Assembly: GCA_003427395.1 (NCBI GenBank)
Contig: BFEA01000574.1
Coordinates: forward strand, 855,854-900,735
From: Chara braunii
Lineage: Eukaryota; Streptophyta; Charophyceae; Charales; Characeae
Length of the DNA stretch: 44,882 bases
Direction of reading: 5' to 3'
Numbering within the stretch: position 1 is the stretch's first letter; every line of letters starts with the position of its first letter. Below, piece by piece: positions 20,695-31,690 of the stretch. The position numbers and the translations under genes were made by a program. Under the pieces are notes generated by a model. It did not search any database. It was not told the origin of the DNA and saw nothing but the letters and a program-made list of their open reading frames with translations.

Positions 20695-21655
20695 GTCGTG
20701 TCACGCAGGAGTCACCTCAATGAAAAACACCACTCCGACCGTGCGCGCATGCTATACCTCTCGCGACTCCCTACGACAGGTTAGGGATCCCGCGAGGTAC
20801 AACATACCTCCACCTGGGGGAGCTGTCACCATCCCTTAGGTGGGCGTATCCCCGCTGAGTTACTGACCCACGTGCGAAGGTTTTTACATGCAATCGCATA
20901 GATAGGCCAACCGAGGGCGTTTTCTCGATTGCCGTAGCATAGGCATACACGCGGTAAAACACCTTAAGACTGACCCGTACATCGTGCCCCGAGGTGCTAG
21001 CTTCCCCGGACCGACTATCTAATCAGGTCGACTTTTCCGGAAAGTCTTCCACGCTTAGCTAACTATGACAATGACTCTATGTTTCCTCTGTTGACTTATG
21101 AGGAAAAAAAACAGAGTTAAACCGCTTTGAAATCTCTCATTCTCAAAGAATCCTGAACACATGACTTCCTAAGCTCCGACCATCTTATGATCTCATTCAC
21201 AGATATATATATAAGTATGTATGTAAGTCAGGAGAGCTGAATGACCGGTAGACCTCACTTTCACAATTGCTGTGTCCCGTGTCCGAATATGCCAAACGAT
21301 CCCAAATTCAGAAGTCAGTTCAATACCCAACACCTGTGTAAATGCAAGAAATATCACATAGACGCATACAGATGCAGAAACAGAATGCGCTATAAGCGTC
21401 AACCTTTAACCCATTCATAGCAGGTCCCTCACACCCCAAAACCTTGAAAACAACATTCCTTCCTAATTCTGACTCCTTTTACCCCAACCCTTCACATTTT
21501 CAAAGACCCCTGAGTGTGACTTGGACTATTTAGGCATAGATACAGGGGAAGATCTATCGGTTTCCTTCTTAGGTCTTGTCTTAGGTGTGGGTATCAAGCC
21601 ATGTGGAAGTTGAGCATGAGTTCTACCGACCTGTTATTCAATGATAATAAAATTT
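20695..21655 (-). mobile_element. Family A, minus-strand copy (terminal domain plus inner part)
   Basis: Read on the minus strand, 20695-20965 matches the terminal domains at 5270-5620 and 34190-34550. Near 21631 is a relative of the CTGTTATC hairpin. In between, similarity is weak, with a TATA-type run near 21203. How far the copy extends towards 24 kb is unclear. Confidence 0.5.
20768..20843 (-). ncRNA. Structured core of the family A terminal domain, copy on minus strand
   Basis: CCACCT (20810-20815) pairs with AGGTGG (20838-20843) around GGGA/TCCC, and TCCCTA pairs with TAGGGA at 20768-20787 around a loop with CCTGTCG on the minus strand. The pairs differ from those in the other three copies but remain complementary. 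Confidence 0.5.
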
Positions 21656-22140
21656 GCAGTTCCTTACGGTTTTCTTCCGCAGTCCTCTCCAAGAGTGATG
21701 AACCTGAAGACAAAGCACAATCCGAGTCCCATCTAAGTTTGTGACCAGAGTTCGGTACTCATCGTCGACGTACTGTCTAAGGTCTACCCTGATCTAATTG
21801 TCGGTCCATTGTCCGGTTGGTCTAGACAACGAACAAAATTAATTCCCACCCTCTTCGTCCCAGCGGTTCTACTTAGTTTTCCCTTTTCAAAGGTTATTTA
21901 TAAGCCCCATGTCTTTAGTAATCATAAGCAATCCTATCCATTCCATTTCAGAGAGGAGTGAAAAGATCAAATAAGAATTTTCAGGTTGATCAGCCTCTCT
22001 GGGTCAAGATCTCACTTATCATAGCATCAGACGTTAGCGAGTTAGCACTGGATTGAATCAGTTATATGGTAGCAGATATCCGGGGTAGATTAATCAGGAC
22101 ACACTCAAACTTTTGTTAGTATCTGGCCTTGAGAGTAGAT
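21656..22140. other. No recognised feature
   Basis: No gene, RNA or repeat match that I can support; the region leads into the hairpin array. Confidence 0.4.
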
Positions 22141-23310
22141 GGAGGTAAGGTACGCTTCTCGGAGCCTCGCTCCTTTTACCACCTAGTATTATAGTATTAT
22201 GGCGGTAAGGCAGACCTCTCGGAGCCTCGCTTCTCTTACCACCTAGTACATACGTTAATATAGTGATAAGGCAGACTTCTTAGAGCCTCGCTTCTCTCAT
22301 CGCCTCATATATAATATTATGGTGGTAAGGCAGGCTTCCTGGAGCCTCGCTCCTCTTACCACATAGTATATATGTTAAAATGGCGATAAGGCAGACTTCT
22401 TAGAGTCTCGCTTCTCTCATCGCCTAATATATAATACTATGGTGGTAAGGCAGGTTTTCCGGAGTCTTGCTCCTTTTACCACCTAGTATATATGTAAATA
22501 TGGCGATGAGGCAGGCTTCTTAGAGCCTCGCTTCTCTCATCGCCTAGTATATAATAGTATTGTGGTAAGGNNNNNNNNNNNNNNNNNNNNNNNNNNNNNN
22601 NNNNNNNNNNNNNNNNNNNNNNNNNNNNNNNNNNNNNNNNNNNNNNNNNNNNNNNNNNNNNNNNNNNNNNNNNNNNNNNNNNNNNNNNNNNNNNNNNNNN
22701 NNNNNNNNNNNNNNNNNNNNNNNNNNNNNNNNNNNNNNNNNNNNNNNNNNNNNNNNNNNNNNNNNNNNNNNNNNNNNNNNNNNNNNNNNNNNNNNNNNNN
22801 NNNNNNNNNNNNNNNNNNNNNNNNNNNNNNNNNNNNNNNNNNNNNNNNNNNNNNNNNNNNNNNNNNNNNNNNNNNNNNNNNNNNNNNNNNNNNNNNNNNN
22901 NNNNNNNNNNNNNNNNNNNNNNNNNNNNNNNNNNNNNNNNNNNNNNNNNNNNNNNNNNNNNNNNNNNNNNNNNNNNNNNNNNNNNNNNNNNNNNNNNNNN
23001 NNNNNNNNNNNNNNNNNNNNNNNNNNNNNNNNNNNNNNNNNNNNNNNNNNNNNNNNNNNNNNNNNNNNNNNNNNNNNNNNNNNNNNNNNNNNNNNNNNNN
23101 NNNNNNNNNNNNNNNNNNNNNNNNNNNNNNNNNNNNNNNNNNNNNNNNNNNNNNNNNNNNNNNNNATATGTATATATATATATATAGTATTATGGTGGTA
23201 AGGCAGGCTTTCCGGAGCCTCGCTTCTCTTACCACCTAGTATATATGTAAATATGGCGATAAGGCAGGCTTCTTAGAGCCTCGCTTCTCTTATCGCCTAA
23301 TGTATATAGT
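22141..23310. repeat. Tandem array of 60-bp hairpin units, two alternating stem types
   Basis: Units start near 22141, 22201, 22261, 22321, 22381, 22441, 22501 and 22561 and, after the gap, near 23191 and 23251. Type 1 has arms GGTGGTAAG and CTTACCACC. Type 2 has GGCGATAAG or GGCGATGAG with CTTATCGCC or CTCATCGCC. The centre is shared: GCAGGCTT, variable bases, AGCCTCGCTTCT, with an inner AGGCT/AGCCT pairing. From 22201 on the two types alternate, giving a 120-bp double unit; the first unit (22141) is a weaker type 1. Linkers are AT-rich. Confidence 0.9.
22571..23165. other. Assembly gap, 595 unknown bases
   Basis: A run of N inside the hairpin array. The array continues in phase on both sides, so the gap is most likely more of the same array. 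Confidence 0.98.
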
Positions 23311-24039
23311 ATTATCGATGCCCAGTCTCAGTCATGGATCATCCGGAAGCCTTTAGGACCATGTAGGTGGGTCCCATGGGACTTGTACCTCGTGTCTTAA
23401 ATTCGCCCGCCTGATCTTTGATTGAGTTAGTTTGAACCTTTAAGAGTACGTAGGCATAAGTCAGTCATAGGGTAAGGGTTTGTTGAAGCAATCCAACGTC
23501 TCAATATCTGATTATAACGGGCATAAGTTCTGCCGTCCATTATGATCCACCTTCTTATCACATGGTCAGGTGGCCTATAAGCGAGGGGAGACTATCAGAA
23601 GTCAATCCCCCAGGCCACCACCTCCCAAAAAGAAGCATTCACGTAGCGAGATAGTTACTCGGAACTTCTCGTTCTCGCTATGCTTTCCAGCAACCGTTAG
23701 TCAAACACAATTTATATCAACAGTCAGATAACAAGATAACCCTGCATGAGATCTAGGTTTCATCATGTATTCATGATACAAGAAATCCAGAATTACTTCA
23801 AGTATTGCTCATGCAGGCATCGCATTTTCCTTGCTCTGACTTAATCAAGAAGAAAGTCACAGATTCATATAGTCAGACACAAATGATTGCATAGGAATCC
23901 GGGTACTACTGATACACGGTATAAAAGACGAAAGAGGAAAGGATGACCTCAACGACGAGCGCCCCATACTGCCCCTAGTTGAGGTACGTGCTCACTTTCC
24001 TCATCCGTACATAGCTGAACTTGCGGTTGAAAATGAAAT
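23311..24039. other. No gene; two long-range hairpins
   Basis: TAGCGAGA at 23644-23651 pairs with TCTCGCTA at 23673-23680. CTGCATGAG at 23742-23750 pairs with CTCATGCAG at 23808-23816, with a nested ATCATG/CATGAT. Nothing else is recognised. Confidence 0.5.
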
Positions 24040-24049
24040 CGCTATATCA

Positions 24050-24116
24050 ATGATAATAATAATACTGGTGATAAAATAATAATAATAATAAATAACAATA
24101 ATAATAATAATATACT
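24050..24116. repeat. AAT-type trinucleotide microsatellite
   Basis: Imperfect runs of AATAAT, interrupted around 24067. Confidence 0.9.
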
Positions 24117-24159
24117 AAGGGTCGACAGTTGATGGCGACCAAGTAAGTTCTCTCCCTCT

Positions 24160-24880
24160 CTCGGCGTGTGTCTCCCTGTGTTTCACTTTGTGTCCGTGTC
24201 CTTAGGATATTTGTGCCTCTCGTGTCGCCATGTATGTGACCCTGTGTATTTGTGTGACAAGGTGAACGTTGCATATCATAAGGGTGCAGACCAGAGCAAG
24301 AACCGACCTCTCTCTCATATAGTACATGACAACACAGTGGAAGGCAAAATACCAGTGATCAGACCAATCAATGTCGAAATGCAGACCAAGCATATATCAT
24401 CACCATTGCGGGTGTGAAAGGGTCTGCCTGTATCACCGTATCCGTGTACGTCACAACATTGGTGTCATGGTACCGTGACTGCGTATCTGTATGTCTGTGC
24501 ATGACCATTACCTGTCTGTCTTTTTCTCAGTCTTCTTTGACTGCACCTATCCGTTCGCCTATTTTACCTGTCTCAGTCTTGTTGGTTCCTTTCCGTGCCT
24601 CTCCCCGTGTGTGCATCACGGCGTATGTGCGTGTCACAACGTCCGCGTCAACGGGACTGCGCGTTTTCACCAGGTATGTGTTACTGTGTGACCGTCACAG
24701 TATCTGTGTGAGTGTGTGTCACCGTGTCTCTGTCACTGTATACCGTATGTCTGTGGGTTTCCGTAACTGCATAGGTTCTGTGTATTTGTCCAGCCTCTAT
24801 GTCAGTGTATTTGTTACAGTGCACCGCGTGCACCGTGTCTCTGTGTCACCGTATATGTGTGAATGCGTATTGTATGTGCT
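24160..24880. repeat. Strongly decayed short tandem repeat, GTGTCACCGTGT-like
   Basis: Words such as GTGTCACCGTGTCTCTGT, GTGTCTCCCTGTGT and GTGTGACCGTCACAG recur with a loose 10-14 base rhythm. The long open frames across it are a result of this composition and lack any domain. Confidence 0.6.
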
Positions 24881-25209
24881 GCACCCGACGTCAAAATCCA
24901 TCCGGATTCATTTTCCCGTTCAGCTCCTCTTTTACCTTCGTCCGCCTCCCCCACTGTCTTCTCGTCTATTGCCTTTTAGCACAGCGTCCGATAAACACCG
25001 TGATCCGTCCCTATCACCTCGACAGTCATTCTACTCCCTTCCCTCCTTCCACTCGTTTGTACGCCCCCGACACCTCCTAGCGCTCAGCCAGATACCATTC
25101 AGCAGAGAGCGCAAAACAGGAAGCCGAAAACATCGGGTCTTCTCGCTATTTATGCGTGTTATCCTTGCGCAGGGGCCATGCTTATCTTCTCTGTATCGTT
25201 CCAATTTTA

Positions 25210-25300
25210 ACAGATGCCCCGAAGGACTGCAACCAGGCAGTGGTACCTCAGCAGTTCGTGGGTGTATCCACTGAACTAGGCTGTTGGGCTTCACGACCGG
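25210..25300 (-). mobile_element. tRNA-derived SINE-like module
   Basis: On the minus strand an A-box-like CCTAGTTCAGTGGATAC (25264-25280) is followed by a B-box-like GGTTGCAGTCC (25224-25234). The spacing is compatible with a tRNA origin. Confidence 0.5.
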
Positions 25301-25429
25301 TCCTGGTACCTGCACGGGGCCGTGTCCCAAATGGAAAAAAAATAAAAATATTAATGTTAGTAAAATTTAGAAATACAAACTTTAGAAAAAATGGATAGGA
25401 CCGTTGACACTTGATCCTCGGTCCTGTCC

Positions 25430-26360
25430 CATGGGCTCGCGGTAGGAACCCCTCGCAAAAACGAAGGGGGATAGTCCCGCGGGACCCTCAACCCCTCGAC
25501 TTTTTCCTCCAACGCGCTCCACTGCTCTGCTGCTCGCCGCTGGCCTCGATCCCGGGATCTGCCTGTTGGAAGTTCACTGCAGTAACCAATAGGGCTAAGC
25601 CCAAGCCTGAGTCCGATACGCGCGAAATCCTATATGAAGAGCAAGTTGCAGTCAGCCTGGACCTGTAGCAGTAGTGCCAAGGCCGCTGCTTGACCTCCCC
25701 TTCAAACCCACGGCCCCATACGCACGCTCATGCTGGTAGGGGTCTGATCTTGCTCGGTATGCCACGCTTGCCAGTGCAACCCCCACAGTGCCGCGTCCGA
25801 GGGCCGAAGTTCCTATTTTTGCCAAATGCGTCAAGGAGACCGCCCTTTTACTACCTCTTTGCCAAAGAACCTGACCTTTGCGTTAGTTCACGTTTGCCTT
25901 ATGCGGCTTCGTTGACAACTTCTATTGCCGACAACGCATAGTCAACCTAGTGCTTTGCGTAACTTCACACGGTGCGACCCCGAACGCCACTCCCAGTGAG
26001 TCAAACAAACTAAACTTCCTCTAGTTGTAGCCTCAAAGATTAAGCCCTGCGCTGGTAGCGACTTCGTCAGCGTGTCTGAGGTTGCGGCTCACGTAGCGTT
26101 TATTCAAGATTCTAGCCTACTCCTAGTTTGCAATACCCGAGCGACCCACTGTTTACTCGGATCAAATGTATCTTACTAGTGCGCGCCCACAAAGTGTCTG
26201 CTCAAATCAACTCAAAATGTACGTTACTCCCAATCCCTGAGGATTGGTTCTGGCTGCACTAAATGGGGCACGCCCCTAGATATTGCCATAGGACGTACTT
26301 TTTGTAAGCTGCAGAAAGGCGCCCAAATATCCTTGTAAGGGTATTCGGGCCGACAGTTTT
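25430..26360 (-). repeat. Family D repeat, minus-strand copy
   Basis: Read on the minus strand it starts at about 26355 with CGAATACCCTTACAAGG and reaches the GC-rich hairpin near 25495-25440 (GTCCC-GC-GGGAC within GAGGGG...CCCC). This is longer than the equivalent interval in the other copies, partly because of the SINE-like insert. No gene is visible. Confidence 0.5.
25535..25610 (-). mobile_element. tRNA-derived SINE-like module
   Basis: On the minus strand GGGCTTAGCCCTATTGGTTAC (25583-25603) looks like a tRNA D-arm and GGGATCGAGGCC (25542-25553) like a decayed B-box. It lies inside the minus-strand family D copy. Confidence 0.45.
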
Positions 26361-27093
26361 CCGGACCTTTATTAAGCGACGTCCCCATCGTGTCGAATAA
26401 TCGAAACTATAAACATAACCACATCTGCTGACGAGGAAGTAACCATTCCGACTCACCGGCTCGACTCCGTTCGAGGTTTTCGTACCAATCCGCTCCCGTC
26501 AATGCGTTCCACTGCCAGGGTTCCAACCTGGGTCTCCCACGTCCTGGCCTCGAAGTTAGGGGATACTTTGTTCCGTACTACAGCGTTATACCCGCTCCCA
26601 GGTAGTAGGTTGATAGTCCTCTCCCTTTATCGTAGACATCTGTCGGTTCATCGTTGGGGGTCCTGTTTAGTCATCGTCCCACGTACGGGTTCATAACTTA
26701 GGACGCGGGCCCTAACCGAGACCTCTTTCAAATACGGGGCATTTTTTGTCCCCAAATGGTAATGCTTACCATTTGAAATATTCCATCATAATGAACGTCC
26801 ATCCTGGAGTCTAACATAGGTGGCTTCATGTCTCCATCTTGGCCCACCATGGAACGGTCGATCACGCCGAATCCACGGCCCACCGCATTGTTATGTGGCG
26901 ATGGTGCCCTCGTTGGTTACGCAACAATAAACAATCCTCCCTATCTTGGTACCTTGAAGGGTCCGACTCTTGACTTAATTGACCCCAATGACTTTCCCTC
27001 TAGCTAAACCTCTCTGGGCGGCTGACCCTTCAAGACTTAACCTTTGGCGAGCCATGGTCCTGCTGCCAGGTTGTGCCGGTCAGCGGTGTCGGC
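26361..27093. other. Spacer between inverted family D copies
   Basis: It holds a 10-bp-stem hairpin (26753-26775) and, near 26515, a minus-strand GGTTGGAACCC that may be a decayed B-box. No gene is seen. Confidence 0.4.
26753..26775. repeat. Hairpin CAAATGGTAA / TTACCATTTG
   Basis: A perfect 10-bp stem with a three-base loop, TGC. Confidence 0.85.
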
Positions 27094-27761
27094 GCGAATA
27101 CCCTTACAAGGGTATCCGCCCTGGTTTTTGCAGATGACAGGAGAAATGTTTTGGTTAAAATAAGCAGTGCGAGGCACAACCGCGTCCGGGGCCCGCTTTG
27201 GTTAAGCTAGGAGATGTGTGGGCGCGCAGTTTTAAGGAGCGCGTGTGATTTTTTTGATTGAGTGGGCGGCCGGTCTGGTCGACCGACCCTGACCGTGCTG
27301 TGGGTTTGATTAAGGAACAAAAGCTTATTTTTGGTTGGCATGCGCGACCGATGGTAGGACTGGCGCACAAGGTGGCGCGCGGGACGGCCACGGCGCGGTC
27401 TAGGTAAGCTGGTGCGGGTGCCTAGTGTTGGCACGCCGATTGTAGGTAGAAAAAGGGGGGCCTAGGCTGTTCTCCCCAGGCCTAGGCACCGCGAGGTACC
27501 ACTCTATAGTGGAATCCGCACCTAACTGTTTCCGGCTTGGTCTTAGCCCTATGGATTACGACGTTGGACTATTGCCACGGAGGTGCGGGGATGGAGGTCA
27601 GCATGCGTCGGCGCAGGAGTAGCGGAGCGTTGGAGAAAACCGAGGGGTTGAGGGCCCGACGGGGCTATCCCCCTCAGTTTTGGTGACATATGCAGCAACG
27701 GGCCCGGCCCGCGAAACTGGCAAGGTGCCAGCAGCTCCCTCTTTTCCCCTAAGTCTCTCCT

Positions 27762-27762
<1 letters not shown>

Positions 27763-27796
<34 letters not shown>
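27763..27796. repeat. TA dinucleotide microsatellite
   Basis: An uninterrupted TATATA run inside family D copy 2. Confidence 0.95.
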
Positions 27797-27797
<1 letters not shown>

Positions 27798-28119
27798 GTT
27801 TATTTCACTTTATTTTATGCTTTTGCTCATGGTCCCATCCCGTTAGGAGCACGTTACCGGGGCGGCGGCCAGGACCAAGGGCCTAGCACGGTGGGCATAC
27901 CTGTACACTGCTAGGATGCAATCCGCGTTGGCCTAGGTGCGGGGATTTAGATGAGCAAGAGAAAGGGGGAGGGCGGGTGCTCGGAGCCGCCTAGGGCCGC
28001 TCGAGCACCGAAAGGCCACGGGGCATTGCCCCGGGTGAGTCCCTCGAGACATCTGTCAAAGTTGGAATGGCATAGACGGGATTAGCCTGACGCCGGGGTG
28101 AAACGTATAAATCTGTGAG

Positions 28120-28157
28120 GGTCCGACAGCCGCCCGTTTAATTTTTGCTGTCGGACC
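28120..28157. repeat. Hairpin GGTCCGACAGC / GCTGTCGGACC
   Basis: A perfect 11-bp stem around a 16-base loop that contains a T-run. Confidence 0.9.
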
Positions 28158-28483
28158 ACGCAGTCGGAAGGGGGCCGGGGCGATATTATATTGGACCGAA
28201 AGGTGTTGGGGAGCAGGGTGCGAAGGCTGTGAGGGAGAGGGATGAATCGGGACAGGGGTCGCGACTGGGTGAGTGCGGAGCTACGGGGGAGGCGCAGAAC
28301 AGGGATGATGAGTTGATAGCGTAGCAGGTGGCGTCGCGTAGCCGTAGACGGGCGACCGTGCAGGGGAGCCGGGGCGAGTGCTGGCGCGGTAGAGCAACGG
28401 CGGGATGAGCCGGGACAGGCGGCTGCGCTAGGGGGGTGACAGACTAAGGAAGAGCGGGTCAGGCGCAGTAGGAAGTGCTTAGT

Positions 28484-28834
28484 TCACTCGTTCCTTTGCG
28501 GAATCGAGTGAGCGAAAGAGCGAGACCGGTGTTCTGAACAAGGGCGAACGGAGTGACGAGGTCGGATTGGCATTTGAGGAGGTGGGTGACGAGGTGGAAG
28601 AGAAAAGTGGTGCGCGAAGGAGTAGCGATGGTGGAGCAGTTATGACAGAGGGGGGGGAAGAACCGAAACTAAGGTTTCTGGCCATCGCGAGCCTTCCTAC
28701 GATGTTAGTTTTAGATGAAAGTTAGTAGGATAGAAGTTAGTGAAGAAACCTGTCGTGCGGAGGTGGCGGAGAAGGAAAACGAGGGGGCGAAAAAGCTCGT
28801 ACCTCGCTCAATCCTCAATGGATTCGAGCGAGGT
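28484..28834 (+). repeat. Two related hairpins with arms ending GGAATCGAG / GGATTCGAG
   Basis: The first (28484-28511) pairs TCACTCG-TTCC with GGAATCGAGTGA. The second (28801-28834) pairs ACCTCGCTC-AATCC with GGATTCGAGCGAGGT and is followed by AAGA. Each has the same single-base bulge and a five-base loop, but the outer stems are different sequences. Weaker relatives lie near 19986 and 20525 in the other family D copy. Confidence 0.65.
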
Positions 28835-30749
28835 AAGATGCTGGTTTGGGGTTTTCTGACGGGGCGACCTCAATGGCGCAGTTAGTTTTGGGATTTAGTG
28901 GAGTAGGAGTAAAGTCAGTAGAGATAGGAGTTGCACCCGGGAGAAACGGGACAAAGTGTCAATGCACCTAACCACGTTTGAGGCAGTAGGTTCATTCCTA
29001 TCCAGCAACGAAGTCGTTGCCAACATTCCGGGTTCCGCCTGTTACATACAGAACAACCTGATGTTGAGCTAACCCCGGGGTCTGTAGTTTTCATTTGCGC
29101 TCATCGGTTTCAGGTGAACCAGGCCGAGTTAATGACCCCAAATGTACGGGCGAGGAGGGACGGTCGCGAAGCCGAGAGGGGGAGTGGGAGCGGGTACTTA
29201 CCGGTTGGTTGGAACGACGCTCGTCCCATGGGCAAGATCTGCGTAGGGGTGACTGTGAGGTTGGGGACCTACCTGTAACCCAGGAGCCATCGTACGCTGA
29301 GGAAACCGTGGTGAGCTGCCCAGAGAGAGAGAGAGAGAGAGGGAAGTTACTTCCTGGGCAGAGGAGGAAGCGAGGTCGGGGGGCTACTCAGTTTGGGGTA
29401 TCTTGTGTTGCCTGTGGGTGATGGTGGATGCTCATGGAAGTGATTCCCTGACTCGTGATGGGGGCCAGCAGTCTGCCGTGGCCAATCGTGATGGGAGCAG
29501 GATAGGTACGGCTTGCTGCGTCCTGGATGTGTGAACTTCCTTATCTGTGTTCTGCACCACTCTGCTGCCGGAGTCCTGTTTGCTTCGCGGGGGGGGGGGG
29601 GGGTTGTTGCAAGTTGATGTGTTCGTTGTGCCGTATGACCACGCGGACTGCAGTTTCACTGCCCGCTGTTGTGCGTTCCGACTGCCCAGTTTAACTGCGT
29701 TTTGTTATATCAGGTATTGAGCTCACCGGGGACTGCGGTGCTGCTCCAAGGACAGATTGTTTAGGAGCCGTGTGGTTGCAGCCCCGTCACGAGAAGCGGA
29801 GAGGGTTAATGCTGTTGCTTAGAGATTTGTCAAGGGGGGCCGTTGTTGCTCACCAAACCACGTTTGACTGAACCCCTGCCCATTAAGCTTCTACTGGCTG
29901 CCGCTGGTTGCCGCAGGCTGTCTCAGGCTAGCTACGACAACCGGTATCTGGCATATTGAGTACTAGCGGATCGCTGACCAGCGCGGCAGGCATGGTGAGG
30001 CGGTGAAGCTTGCACCATATGCGGTTACAACACCTTGCAGTTGCACACGAGTGACGAACGTGTGATGGTCTGTTGAGATTCCGGTTGTGTAAGCGGCTAC
30101 TGGTCTAGGAAGAAGTGTTGGGGCTGGGAGGTGTGACCAGAGTTGTGAAGGGAGTTGTTGCTGCGATTTGGGAGGTCGTCTGAAGATTGAATTTGACGGT
30201 TTGACTTCAGTTTGACCAAGCTGTTACACTTGGCCACCATTGCGGGGTCCTCAGGCGCTGAAGATTTGAAGGCCCTCTCCTGCGAGTCTGAGTGCACCTC
30301 TCTTGAATCTGAGAGACTAAATGCTTCTTCTTCTGCCCTTCTTACTCTAAGTCTAGTCTCCTGGTTCTGAGAGGAAGGCGGCAGGCGGGATTGCAACCCG
30401 TAAGCCCGCATCAAGACTCTGTGGGGAGTCCGCCCACCGATTGCGGGAGCTCTGCCGGAACTCAGGAGTTATGAAGGCAGGGAACTGAAAGGTAACCATT
30501 ACTTCCCCTGTATACACCCCATGTATAACCCCTATCTGTATATCTCTCTATGGTTGGCTGAGTGTGTTGTATGTACCCCTACTTTGACTTTTGTTTGACT
30601 TTCAGGACATAAGTCAGACTAAGTAAAGGAAGGCATATGCAATGGCAGTTTCAACTTTTTGTCTGTCTGAAAGCAGATTGTCACAAGGGACTGCATTAGG
30701 GGGAAAGGTGGGAGAAAGGTGGTTTTGCTTGTGATTGGAAGGGTCTTAT

Positions 30750-31690
30750 AGGGTCCGACATGGTTCCATAAGATTGGATGACCTGACTGCTGTGTTTACT
30801 CTGGTTTTATGAAAAGGCCAAGCTTTGTTTCTAAGATGAATGGCTTGGTCGTTGTGTTTATTTAATTTCGCCAGACTTTGTTTCTAAGATGAATGGACTG
30901 ACTATTTATTTTGTGGGGTTTTGGCTGTGCAAACTTGAGGACCAGACTTTGTTTCTAAGATGAATGGTCTGGTCGTTGTTTATTTTTGGGTGGTTTCTGA
31001 AAAACCTTTGGGGTTAACTCAGAGTGCTTTGCTTTTTTTTTTTTGTGCCGAGAAGAGAGAGTTGAGCTTTGTTTCTAAGATGAATAACTCAACTCTTTTG
31101 GTTGTTTTATTCTGAGGGAGTAATTTTTGCTGATGACAAAGCATATTCCATAAGATTGGATGGCTTTGGACTCATGCCGCACACAATTGGATCAAAGAGA
31201 AACGAACATGGCAGAGGACCAGACATGTTCCATAAGATTGGATGGTCTGACCCAACGCCTCGCACATGCTGGAACCCAAAAGGTTATAATTTGGCTATAC
31301 TTTATTACTATTTTATCTATGAACAGGCTAGTCAGGCAAAGGTTCCATAAGATTGGATGACCTAACTATAGCTTATCATAAGTTGAAGAGAGTATAACTA
31401 AGAGTATAACTGAAGGTAACCTTGGGCAGGCTGAGCTTTATTTCTAAGATGAATGACTCAGTCCTACGTCCATCTTTTGAACATTAAGTTCAGAGAGGTA
31501 TATATAACTCGAGTATTAAACAGTTCAGGGCGACCAAGCTTTGTTTCTAAGATGAATGGCTTAGTCATATGCCCAAACGAAGAGAAAAGTAGTTGTGCAA
31601 TTTGTTCGTGTATACTTGATGGCTGAGTCAAGCATGTTCCATAAGATTGGATTACCTGACTTTACGGCTTATGTAAGCAGGGTACAAAGG
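30750..31690 (+). repeat. Cluster of hairpins with two constant loop types, family A copy 2
   Basis: Loop type 1 contains CCATAAGATTGGATG (near 30767, 31148, 31230, 31344 and 31638). Loop type 2 contains TTTGTTTCTAAGATGAAT or a one-base variant (near 30824, 30877, 30948, 31068, 31438 and 31540). Stems vary but pair: GACCAGAC/GTCTGGTC (30940-30974, perfect), AGAGTTGAG/CTCAACTCT (31058-31096, perfect), GGCCAAGC/GCTTGGTC (30816-30850), CAAAGC/GCTTTG (31137-31168). A few are decayed. Confidence 0.8.

Larger units (their letters stand above)
27094..29080 (+). repeat. Family D repeat, copy 2
   Basis: It starts GCGAATACCCTTACAAGGG and follows the order of copy 1: the GCGCGC region near 27210, the GC-rich hairpin near 27640, then the later AAGTTAGTA part near 28700. 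It contains a TA run and several strong hairpins: GGTGCTCG/CGAGCACC (27978-28011), GGGGC-ATT-GCCCC near 28020, and those listed separately. No protein-coding region is recognised. The right limit against family A at about 29080 is approximate. Confidence 0.6.

Noticed and set aside
22141-22570. CRISPR array, because of regular 60-bp spacing
   Set aside because: The units are contiguous repeats with AT linkers that also repeat; there are no unique spacers and the setting is eukaryotic.
22537-23239. Long open frames on both strands across the gap
   Set aside because: They consist almost entirely of unknown bases; there is no coding evidence.
24414-25274. 286-codon open frame
   Set aside because: It follows the decayed GTGTC-type tandem repeat, has a low-complexity Ser/Val/Cys composition and no domain.
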